Shown here in pieces: positions 33,987-43,500 of a DNA stretch of 45,751 nucleotides. The notes beneath the pieces were generated by a model. The model did no database searches, was not told where the DNA came from, and saw only the letters and a program-made list of their open reading frames with translations. Source of the stretch: an uncultured Monoglobus sp. (GTDB lineage: Bacteria; Bacillota; Clostridia; Monoglobales; Monoglobaceae); assembly GCA_947624775.1 (NCBI GenBank), contig CANQLT010000009.1, positions 1 to 45,751 of the forward strand. Direction: 5' to 3'. The translations under genes were made by a program, and so were the position numbers. Position 1 is the first letter of the stretch, and every line of letters begins with the position of its first letter.

Positions 33987-34028
33987 AATAATAGAGAGAT
34001 ATGCAGTTTGCTGAAATGGAGGAAGGTT

Positions 34029-34994
34029 ATGGAAAGTATATTAATGTATGTATGGCTTTTGGTGGGCTTTGTGCTGCTCATCAAGGGCGCGGATTTTTTT
34101 GTGGACGGCACATCGTCGATCGCGAGACTGCTCAAAGTGCCGAGCATTGTGGTCGGCCTCACCATTGTCGCTATGGGCACCAGCGCGCCCGAGATGGCGG
34201 TATCGGTGTCCGCGGCGCTCAAGGGCAGCAACGACATAGTTATCAGCAACGTGCTGGGCTCCAATTTGTTTAATCTTCTGGTTGTCGCGGGCGCCTGCGC
34301 CGTGATAAAAAATCTGCCCGTTTCGAAGGATCTAAAAAATCGCGATTTTCCGTTTTCGATCATTGTGGGACTGATTCTTATGCTGTTCATAGTTGACAGC
34401 CTGTTTTTGGGCGGCGGACAATTTATGATTGGCAGGATCGAGGGAATAATATTGTTCGCCCTGCTTATCGCCTATCTGATATATCTGGTGTTCGCGGCTC
34501 TGAAAAACAGGACCGAGGCCGGCGAGGATATCAAGGTTATGTCGCCCCTTAAAAGTATTATTTTCACGATAATAGGAATCGCGGGTATCGTTATCGGCGG
34601 TGATATGACCGTTGACGCGGCGACCGATATAGCCAAAGCCTTCGGCCTCAGCGACGTTATCATAGGCCTCACGATACTGGCGGTCGGAACGTCCCTGCCC
34701 GAGCTGGTGACCTCTTTGGTCGCCACCCGCAAGGGAGAGAACGACCTGGCGATGGGCAACGTTATAGGCTCGAATATTTTCAATATACTGGGAGTCGCGG
34801 GACTTTCGGGAGCTATAAGCCCTTATAAAGTAGGAAGTCTTTCTGTCATCGACCTCTGTCTGTTCTTGGGATTCAGCGTTATCGTGTACATAGTGGTGCG
34901 CGCCCGAAACAAGATAGAGCGGCTGCCCGGAATCTGCATGGTGCTGATGTACGCGGCGTATATGGTGTACGCGGTCATGAGAGAGATCATGTAA
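34029..34994 (+). CDS. Calcium/sodium antiporter, CaCA family
   Basis: A 321-residue membrane protein with ten predicted helices in two inverted halves. The alpha-repeats that form the ion site are intact: MGTSAPEMAVSVSAAL..NVLGSNLFN (residues 48-82) and AVGTSLPELVTSLVATR..NVIGSNIFN (217-252), each with the key Glu and Asn. It exchanges Na+ for Ca2+, or a related ion, across the membrane. The ATG at 34029 has GGAGGAAGG upstream; a TTG start at 34008 lies before that site. A small membrane gene follows 13 nt later. Confidence 0.92.
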   Translation: MESILMYVWLLVGFVLLIKGADFFVDGTSSIARLLKVPSIVVGLTIVAMGTSAPEMAVSVSAALKGSNDIVISNVLGSNLFNLLVVAGACAVIKNLPVSKDLKNRDFPFSIIVGLILMLFIVDSLFLGGGQFMIGRIEGIILFALLIAYLIYLVFAALKNRTEAGEDIKVMSPLKSIIFTIIGIAGIVIGGDMTVDAATDIAKAFGLSDVIIGLTILAVGTSLPELVTSLVATRKGENDLAMGNVIGSNIFNILGVAGLSGAISPYKVGSLSVIDLCLFLGFSVIVYIVVRARNKIERLPGICMVLMYAAYMVYAVMREIM

Positions 34995-35007
34995 AAAGAG
35001 GTGCCCT

Positions 35008-35190
35008 ATGAAAAGAAAAACATTTTATATAATAGCGGCGGTATGGTTCGCGCTGCTGATAATTGTGGTGGCGGGCAGCTTTTTGCCCGGAGTCGACGCG
35101 GCGCTCAGAGAGGAAGTGCGCAAGTACGTTGGCTACGTTATTGTGGTCGGCGCGCTGTGCCTGATCCTGATCCGCAGAAAAGTTAAATAG
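35008..35190 (+). CDS. Small two-helix membrane protein
   Basis: A 60-residue protein with two hydrophobic stretches (FYIIAAVWFALLIIVVAG and YVGYVIVVGALCLILI) and basic ends. GAGGTGCCC lies 3-8 nt before the ATG. It is 13 nt behind the antiporter and ends at a shared terminator, so it is probably co-expressed. No family was recognised. Confidence 0.6.
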   Translation: MKRKTFYIIAAVWFALLIIVVAGSFLPGVDAALREEVRKYVGYVIVVGALCLILIRRKVK

Positions 35191-35197
35191 TAAAATA

Positions 35198-35237
35198 AAA
35201 TCGGTTGTTTCCCAAAAGGAAACAACCGATTTGTTTT
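35198..35237. terminator. Bidirectional terminator
   Basis: A 15-bp perfect stem (AAATCGGTTGTTTCC / GGAAACAACCGATTT) with a 5-nt loop, followed by GTTTTT; it ends both the antiporter operon and the minus-strand flavodiiron gene. Confidence 0.92.
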
Positions 35238-35240
35238 TAT

Positions 35241-36410
35241 TTATTTTACCAAAGCATCCGCCAGGGCATTCAGGGCCTCGACAGTCTCGGGCTTCATTGA
35301 TGACTTAACGGTGACGATAGGCTCAATTACCTCGATGCCTTTGAGGCTTTCCATGGCGGCCTTGATTTTTTGGCCCGCCGAGGGAGCCCAGGTTCCGTTT
35401 TCGATTATGCCGACCTTGCGGTTCCTGTAGGTCTTGGCGATAAGGTGATGGATAAACTCGTCCGCCGGAGTGAAGATTCCGCCGTCGTATGTGGGCGAGG
35501 CGATAACCAGGCGGTCATAGCGGAACGCGTCCTCAACACACTCGGCCCAGTCGTCGCGGGCCAGATCGGCGATCGAGACTTTTTCCGCGCCCTTTTCTTT
35601 AAGCAGCTCCGCCAGCTTTTCGGCGGCCTTTTTTGTGTTGCCGTATATCGAGGCGTAGGCAATAAACACGCCGCGGCTTTCGGGCTCGTACTTGCTCCAG
35701 GTGTCGTAAAGGCCGATGTAGTGGCCGAGGTCCTCTTTGAGGATGGGACCGTGGAGCGGGCAGATGATTTGAATGTCGAGAGCGGCCGCCTTTTTAAGCA
35801 GCGCCTGCACCTGTGCGCCGTACTTGCCGACAATGTTGAAGTAGTAGCGTCTGGCCTCGCAGTCCCAGTCCTCGTCGGTGTCGAGGGCGCCGAACTTGCC
35901 GAAGCCGTCAGCAGCGAACAAAATTTTCTCCGAGCTCTCGTAGGTCACCATAACCTCAGGCCAGTGGACCATGGGCGCCATAACGAATGTCAGAGTGTGG
36001 CTGCCGAGCTCAAGCGTGTCGCCTTCCTTTACCGTAACCTTGCGGTCCTCTATATCAATATCAAAAAATTGGTCGATCATCACAAAGGTCTTGGCGTTGC
36101 CCACGATCTTCATATCGGGGTATTTTTCCGCGGCGGCCTTGATGCTCGCCGAGTGGTCTGGCTCCATATGCTGGACCACCAGATAGTCGGGGGATTTGCC
36201 GTCCAGTACCTCGTCGAGATTGCCGAGCCACTCGTCGCACGCGCGTTTGTCAACCGTGTCCATGACCGCGATTTTTTCGTCCATGATAACATAGGAGTTA
36301 TACGCCACGCCATTGGGGATTATATACTGCCCCTCGAACAGGTCAAGATCGTAATCCTGAACGCCGACATACTTGACCGAGTCGGTCACAATAATATCAC
36401 TGTATTTCAT
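35241..36410 (-). CDS. FprA-type flavodiiron protein
   Basis: A 389-residue enzyme that reduces O2 (or NO) to protect anaerobes. The metallo-beta-lactamase-like diiron domain has the QHMEPDHSAS motif (HxExDH, near residue 80), APMVHWPEVMV and CPLHGPIL His ligands. The C-terminal flavodoxin domain holds the FMN loop YASIYGNTKKAA and SPTYDGGIFTP. Electrons would come from rubredoxin or a reductase not encoded here. GGAGGTG lies 7 nt before the ATG. Expression is monocistronic. Confidence 0.95.
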   Translation of the reverse strand: MKYSDIIVTDSVKYVGVQDYDLDLFEGQYIIPNGVAYNSYVIMDEKIAVMDTVDKRACDEWLGNLDEVLDGKSPDYLVVQHMEPDHSASIKAAAEKYPDMKIVGNAKTFVMIDQFFDIDIEDRKVTVKEGDTLELGSHTLTFVMAPMVHWPEVMVTYESSEKILFAADGFGKFGALDTDEDWDCEARRYYFNIVGKYGAQVQALLKKAAALDIQIICPLHGPILKEDLGHYIGLYDTWSKYEPESRGVFIAYASIYGNTKKAAEKLAELLKEKGAEKVSIADLARDDWAECVEDAFRYDRLVIASPTYDGGIFTPADEFIHHLIAKTYRNRKVGIIENGTWAPSAGQKIKAAMESLKGIEVIEPIVTVKSSMKPETVEALNALADALVK

Positions 36411-36440
36411 AAATTTGCACCTCCAAAAAATTCTTTTTTT

Positions 36441-36468
36441 ATTATACCACTATTTTCCGAAAGGTCAA
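36441..36468 (-). promoter_or_regulatory. Promoter of the flavodiiron gene
   Basis: Minus-strand TTGACC (36463-36468), 16-bp spacer, TATAAT (36441-36446). The surrounding 36411-36723 gap also has GC-rich inverted pieces (CGCC..GGCG). I saw no DnaA box of the TTATCCACA type. Confidence 0.65.
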
Positions 36469-36633
36469 TATTTTTTTGAAATAAATTAGCCGCGCGCGGA
36501 TTTTTCGGCGGTTGCGGCGGGCCTTTTTCCGCGCCTTTTGAGGCGTGGAAATTGTGACTAAATAATCCCGAAAAAACGGCGTATTTTCGGCACTTTTCAG
36601 CGCGTAAAAACTTTGAAAAATTTTAAAAAATTG

Positions 36634-36662
36634 TTGCGTTAAAAAAACCGTTATGGTATAAT
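36634..36662 (+). promoter_or_regulatory. Promoter of the dnaN operon
   Basis: TTGCGT (36634-36639), 17-bp spacer, TATAAT (36657-36662). The start near 36669 gives a leader of about 55 nt. Confidence 0.7.
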
Positions 36663-36723
36663 TAAAGAAGTGAAATATTTACCTGAAACAACAGAAAAAT
36701 TGTAGTGCGAAAGGAAAGTTTTT

Positions 36724-37842
36724 ATGAAATTTATTTGCAGCAGAGACACGTTAAACGCGGTGATAACCGACGCTTCAAGAGCGGTTTCGGCCCGCTCCAG
36801 CATGGCGGTGCTTGAGGGAATTTATATAAAGGCGGAGGATGGCGGACGCCTCACGGTCACGGGCAACGATCTTGAGATCGCGATAGAGTCGGTCATTGAG
36901 GCGGACGTGCGCGAGCCCGGCGAGGTTGTTTTAAACGCCAAACTCCTCGCGAGGATCGTGGCGGCGTCGGGCAGCCCCTCGGTTTCGGTAGAGACCGACA
37001 AAAATAATCTGACGCTGATAAAGGCGGGCAACGCCAAGATCGAGATACCGGGCATACCGGCAGACGATTTCCCAGATCTGCCCAGAGTGGACGAGGAATA
37101 TTCGGTGAGCCTGCCCGCGGCGGTGCTCAAAAATATGATTGAGACCACGGCATTCGCGGCGGCCAAGACCGACAACGACCCCACAAGGACCGGCGCACAG
37201 CTTAAAATAATGAGCCACGGCCTTTCGATGGTCGCGCTGGACGGCTACAGGATAGCAAAGCGCAGCGTGAGTCTTGAGGGCGAGTTCGAGCCTAAGGAAA
37301 TGATAATACCCGAAAAGTCGCTGACCGAGCTGGCGAGGATCATAGGTGATTCGGATGGCGAGATAAAGGTCATAGCCGCGCCCGGCCACGCCATGTTTAT
37401 AATCGACAACTGCCGCATGGTGACGCGGCTGATCGAGGGCGCGTACACCAACTACGAGCGGATAATCCCGACGTCGTTTGAGCTTGAGCTCGAATGCTCG
37501 ACCGCGATGATAGCCGATTCGGTGCGCAGAGCGTCGCTTATAATCATAAACGACGTTATCAAGGGCCCCATCAAGTTCACCATAACAGACGGCAACATCA
37601 ATGTTTCCTGCGCAACGGCTGCGGGCTCGGTAGACGACAACATAGCGGTTGACACGCCGCCCGACACGATGCTGGAGATAGGATTCTACAACAGATATTT
37701 GCAGGACGTGTTCAGCGTGGTGCCCGACGATGAGATAGTGATGCGGTTCAACAAGAGCGTTAACCCGCTGATAATAACACCCAAAGATGGCGACGATTAT
37801 ATGTATATGATCCTGCCCATCAGACTGAGAAGCTCCTACTAA
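36724..37842 (+). CDS. dnaN: DNA polymerase III subunit beta (sliding clamp)
   Basis: A 372-residue clamp of three similar domains. Typical landmarks: KFICSRDTLNAVITDASRAV at the start, LEIAIESVIEADV, the FAAAKTDNDPTRTGAQLK domain 2 segment, ALDGYRIAKRSVSL and the C-terminal MYMILPIRLRSSY. It tethers the polymerase to DNA. AAAGGAAAG lies upstream. It normally follows dnaA; here the neighbour is the divergent flavodiiron gene. Confidence 0.97.
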   Translation: MKFICSRDTLNAVITDASRAVSARSSMAVLEGIYIKAEDGGRLTVTGNDLEIAIESVIEADVREPGEVVLNAKLLARIVAASGSPSVSVETDKNNLTLIKAGNAKIEIPGIPADDFPDLPRVDEEYSVSLPAAVLKNMIETTAFAAAKTDNDPTRTGAQLKIMSHGLSMVALDGYRIAKRSVSLEGEFEPKEMIIPEKSLTELARIIGDSDGEIKVIAAPGHAMFIIDNCRMVTRLIEGAYTNYERIIPTSFELELECSTAMIADSVRRASLIIINDVIKGPIKFTITDGNINVSCATAAGSVDDNIAVDTPPDTMLEIGFYNRYLQDVFSVVPDDEIVMRFNKSVNPLIITPKDGDDYMYMILPIRLRSSY

Positions 37843-37851
37843 GCGCGGCGG

Positions 37852-38973
37852 ATGAGAGCGAATAAACTGAGGCTTGAAAACTTTCGCAATTACGAAAAGC
37901 AGGAGATAGAGTTCGGAGCGGGCATAAATGTGATATACGGCGACAACGCCCAGGGCAAGACGAATATTTTAGAGGCGGTGCATATATTCTCGCTGGGGCG
38001 CTCGAACCGAACGGGCAAGGACGCAGAGCTGATACGCCACGGCGAGAGCCGCGCCGGGATCGGGCTTGACTTTAACGCCTACGACCGAGACAGCGTTTTT
38101 GAGATTGAGCTGAGCCGCGGCCGCCGCAAGAGCATAACCTACAACGAGATACCCGTTAGAAAAAACAGCGAGCTTTTGGGCAAGTTCAACGTAGTCTATT
38201 TCGGGCCCGAGCTTATGGGATTGGTCAAGGAAGGCCCGCGGGGCAGGCGGCGGAACCTCGACATGCTGATAAGCCAGCTCAGACCGAACTATTTTTCGGC
38301 GCTGTCGAATCTGCGCAAGGTGGTTGACAGCAAGAACGCCCTTCTCAGAATGTCCGAGCCGAACGGCACGCTGCTTGAGATCATGAACGAGAAGCTGGTC
38401 GCCTACTCGACCGAGATAATCGGGTATCGAATAGAGTTTCTGAGCAGGCTCGAGAGGTTAGCGGCGGAGATCCAAAAGGAGATATCCGGCGGAAGCGAGG
38501 AACTGACGATCAAATATATGTCATGCGCGGGCAAGATAGGTCTTGATAAAAAATACGGCCGAGGCGAGATCGAGGCCGCGCTGCGTGAAAAGCTCAAAGC
38601 CGCCGCTGCGAGAGAGGCGGAGTACCGCGAGACGGTGGTCAGCCCCCACCGCGAGGATATAGTCTATGAGATAAACAGCAAGGACGCGCGCTCGTTCGCC
38701 TCGCAGGGGCAGCAGAAAACGATCGTGCTGGTGCAGAAGCTGGCGGAGGTTCGGCTTATTAAAGACGAAATAAGCGAAACGCCCGTACTGTTGCTGGACG
38801 ATATCATGAGCGAGCTTGACAAAAACCGCCGCAGGTTCGTGCTAAAAAGCATAGACGATATGCAGATAATAATCACCTGCACCGATCTTGAGGAATTCTC
38901 CGAGAGCATGGAAGGCGGCGGAGATATCAGCAAAATATATGTCAAAAACGGCTCCGCAGAGCGGCTGTCGTAA
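37852..38973 (+). CDS. recF: DNA replication and repair protein RecF
   Basis: A 373-residue SMC-like ATPase that helps load RecA at gaps. Walker A is GDNAQGKTNILEAV, the signature FASQGQQKTIVL lies near residue 280 and Walker B reads VLLLDDIMSELD. N-terminal LRLENFRNYEKQEIEF is canonical. It starts 9 nt after dnaN; the site GCGGCGG is poor, so coupling is likely. Confidence 0.96.
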   Translation: MRANKLRLENFRNYEKQEIEFGAGINVIYGDNAQGKTNILEAVHIFSLGRSNRTGKDAELIRHGESRAGIGLDFNAYDRDSVFEIELSRGRRKSITYNEIPVRKNSELLGKFNVVYFGPELMGLVKEGPRGRRRNLDMLISQLRPNYFSALSNLRKVVDSKNALLRMSEPNGTLLEIMNEKLVAYSTEIIGYRIEFLSRLERLAAEIQKEISGGSEELTIKYMSCAGKIGLDKKYGRGEIEAALREKLKAAAAREAEYRETVVSPHREDIVYEINSKDARSFASQGQQKTIVLVQKLAEVRLIKDEISETPVLLLDDIMSELDKNRRRFVLKSIDDMQIIITCTDLEEFSESMEGGGDISKIYVKNGSAERLS

Positions 38974-39008
38974 AGAAATAAATCAACAAACAAAAAAGGA
39001 ATGGTTGT

Positions 39009-39299
39009 ATGTACCTTCATCTGGGAAAAAACACAGCGGTCGACACCGACGATATTATCGCGATACTGGACATGGACAACCTGACGATTGCCAAAAATTC
39101 CAGAGAATTTTTGCGCAGAGCGCAGGAAAACGGCTCGGTGATAACCGTGGCCGAGGATGTGCCCAAGTCGGTCGTGCTTGTGAGGCAGAACCATGTCAAC
39201 AAGGTGTATATAACCAATATTTCATCAAGAGCGCTGGCGGGAAGAGCCGAAAGGATAAACGACTACTCGGCCTACGCTCTGCCGGACTTTAAGTTTTAA
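39009..39299 (+). CDS. remB: RemB/DUF370-family regulator
   Basis: A 96-residue protein: MYLHLGKNTAVDTDDIIAIL, then DNLTIAKNSREFLRRAQENG and VPKSVVLVRQNHVNKVYITN. In Bacillus this position (yaaB/remB, between recF and gyrB) encodes a paralogue of RemA, the biofilm-matrix activator. AAAAGGAATGG lies upstream. A DNA-binding role is inferred from RemA. Confidence 0.88.
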   Translation: MYLHLGKNTAVDTDDIIAILDMDNLTIAKNSREFLRRAQENGSVITVAEDVPKSVVLVRQNHVNKVYITNISSRALAGRAERINDYSAYALPDFKF

Positions 39300-41330
<2,031 letters not shown>

Positions 41331-41361
41331 AGGCATATAAAATCAATTCGGAGGCGGAGTT

Positions 41362-42003
41362 ATGATTTTGATTGAAAAAACCGGAGTGATGAATTTTGAG
41401 GGGGCGCTCCGCGGTGCGCGTAACCCTATGAACAGCTGGGCCAGAAGCGACAGCAAGTACGACGGGAAGGGCAGATATGTGCTTGGTCCCAACGATCTCG
41501 ATCTGGCAAAGCGTTTGTGCAAAGCGGGCAGCGACCACCGCAAATTCATACGCCAGATAATCGTGAGCGTGGATATAACCGCGCCGCTTTACTGGTGGAA
41601 GGAATTTGATACTTATAAAGTGGGCACCGTGGCGAACTCGACCAGCACCATGCACAAAATTCACGCCAAACCCTTTGAGCACGCCGACTTTTCGTGCGAG
41701 AAGCTGAGCAAGTCGGCCATGGAAGCGTTCACCGCCTATATGGAGTTCCTGGAGCTCAAGCGCAGGCACTTTGTCGAGACCAAGGACAAGGCCGACTGGG
41801 ATGATATTATCCAGCTGCTGCCCTCGTCGTATAACCAAAAGCGCACGGTCACGATGAATTATGAGAATCTGCTCAATATGTACTTCGCCCGCAGGAACCA
41901 TAAACTCAGTGAGTGGCGCGAATACTGCGACTGGATACTGACCCTGCCCTACACCAAGGACCTGTTTTTGGACGAGAGCGAAAACGGCGACGATCAATTT
42001 TAG
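41362..42003 (+). CDS. ThyX-like protein lacking the canonical RHR motif
   Basis: A 213-residue protein. Its layout recalls FAD-dependent thymidylate synthase ThyX: an HRKFIRQIIVSVDITAPLYW strand-helix, a block WKEFDTYKVGTVANSTSTMHK where ThyX has RHR..S, and a C-terminal QKRTVTMNYENLLNMYFARR followed by EWREYCDWILTLPY, similar to the ThyX 'NLRSL..FL..R' helix. The flavin/nucleotide RHRX7S motif is missing. It could be a diverged homologue with another role. GGAGGCGG precedes the ATG and the next gene starts 3 nt later. Fold assignment is by eye only. Confidence 0.5.
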   Translation: MILIEKTGVMNFEGALRGARNPMNSWARSDSKYDGKGRYVLGPNDLDLAKRLCKAGSDHRKFIRQIIVSVDITAPLYWWKEFDTYKVGTVANSTSTMHKIHAKPFEHADFSCEKLSKSAMEAFTAYMEFLELKRRHFVETKDKADWDDIIQLLPSSYNQKRTVTMNYENLLNMYFARRNHKLSEWREYCDWILTLPYTKDLFLDESENGDDQF

Positions 42004-42006
42004 ATC

Positions 42007-43500
42007 ATGAAAGACGTACTTGAGATAAAAAAAGTTAATATACATCTGAAAACGGAATTCGGTCCCGTTGTGAGCCTTAAGCACGAATTCGCGCTTAGGG
42101 CTCGCGGCGAGGACTTTTTTACCGCGCGGATATTATTCAGCCTGCCGAAAAACTCGGCCATATCCGCCTTTGAGATAAGCGGCGGAAAGTTTAGGGTAAA
42201 AAGCGAGCTGAGCCGAGGCGCGGCGAAATCGGGTGCGTCGATAACTCAAAAAGGTCCGCGGCTGTATGAGCTGTCTATCAGCGGTCTGCCTGCCCGTGGG
42301 GAAGAAATTTCGGTGAGCGTTTGCTCCTCGGCGATAATGGAACATGACCGAGCGGACGATGAGTATTATATTGACCTGCCCCTTTACACCGAAAACGACG
42401 GAGAAAAAAACGCCGACATAGAGGCGCGGCCTCGTTTTTCCGTGACTGCATTTTTAGGCGGCGGATATGGCGCGCCGTCCGCCAAATCGCAAAATTTGAC
42501 GCCCGTTGTCTGGAATGGTCGAAGCGGAACGGTCTTGTTTTCGGAGCCCGAGGCGGGCGGCGATTTCAGACTGCGCGTGTCCGATTCCGAGAGAAGAAAT
42601 ATTGGATATATAAGCAAAAAGCCCGGCGGAGGATTTTACTGTATGTATGTTATACGCTCGGGATTTGAAAATTTGGAGGGCGAAAAGGCTCTCGCGATAA
42701 GGGAATACGCACCCGGAACGTTTTATATGGTGCCTAATATTTACCGCGGTCAATATCCGCTTATTATAACCCTCGGCTCAGAGACCGATTTTCCCGACAG
42801 GTTTTACGTGGAGGGAGGAGGAGCTGAGCGGGAGATACTGATAGACGAGTTTATTGAGGTCGATAACAAAGATATGGCCCGAGCGTTCGCCGCGCGGACC
42901 ATAGACGCGATGTACGCAATGATAGGGGCGCGGGGCCTTGGGGAGCTGAGCGCCGAATCTGTTATAAAGCTTAAAAAGCAGGCCGCCGAACTGGCGTTTG
43001 AGACCAAAACGCTGTGCCCCGAAAACAGCTGTGTGATAGAATACGGGGCTCGCGGTGAGGAAAGAGCGGTCACCGTTTCTCTGTGGCGCGAGGGTCCCGC
43101 CCTGCCCGAGAGCGGAGAGCTTTCGGATACGGGATTTATCACGTCTGCCCAAGCGGAAGAGATCATCCGTGCCGCGTGCGCCGCGCTGCTTAGCTGCGCA
43201 AGGACGGACGGCTCGATCGCGGACCCCGCGGAGGAAAATCCGAGAGCCGCCGCCGAGCAGACCGCATACGCGGCGGCCGCGCTCGATTCGCTTGCAGACA
43301 GATTTTCTGTGTGCGCTGAGCTTTCGGCTCTCGCCTGCAAATTTTTGTCAAAAAACGGTGTGAGCCGCGATGTTGTGCCTGTTGTCTATGACAGTCTCAG
43401 CCTGAACCACTGCGGCGATATTCTGCGCCGCCAAAGCGTCAGGGAGATATCGCGGCTGATACTCTCGGTAAAACGCGGCCTCAGGGTAAGTCTGAGTTAA
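42007..43500 (+). CDS. VIT-like protein without a vWA domain
   Basis: A 497-residue protein without signal peptide. Residues 1-125 resemble a VIT domain: paired strands, then a PKNSAISAFEISGGKFRV segment and SISGLPARGEEISVSV before LPLYTEND. The usual von Willebrand A domain with its DxSxS metal site is absent; a beta-rich region (about 170-280) follows. The segment DAMYAMIGARG..SVIKLKKQAAEL..KTLCPENSCVIEYG (about 295-345) resembles the C-terminal part of VIT-vWA proteins. The last 120 residues are Ala-rich helices. It follows the ThyX-like gene directly. The role is unknown; its stop shares TTAA with the convergent spoIIE stop. Confidence 0.5.
   Translation: MKDVLEIKKVNIHLKTEFGPVVSLKHEFALRARGEDFFTARILFSLPKNSAISAFEISGGKFRVKSELSRGAAKSGASITQKGPRLYELSISGLPARGEEISVSVCSSAIMEHDRADDEYYIDLPLYTENDGEKNADIEARPRFSVTAFLGGGYGAPSAKSQNLTPVVWNGRSGTVLFSEPEAGGDFRLRVSDSERRNIGYISKKPGGGFYCMYVIRSGFENLEGEKALAIREYAPGTFYMVPNIYRGQYPLIITLGSETDFPDRFYVEGGGAEREILIDEFIEVDNKDMARAFAARTIDAMYAMIGARGLGELSAESVIKLKKQAAELAFETKTLCPENSCVIEYGARGEERAVTVSLWREGPALPESGELSDTGFITSAQAEEIIRAACAALLSCARTDGSIADPAEENPRAAAEQTAYAAAALDSLADRFSVCAELSALACKFLSKNGVSRDVVPVVYDSLSLNHCGDILRRQSVREISRLILSVKRGLRVSLS

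Noticed and set aside
35370-36479. 369-codon frame opposite the flavodiiron gene
   Set aside because: It is antisense to a clear FprA gene and has no family motifs.
36411-36723. Replication origin before dnaN
   Set aside because: AT-rich stretches exist, but no cluster of DnaA boxes could be recognised by eye.
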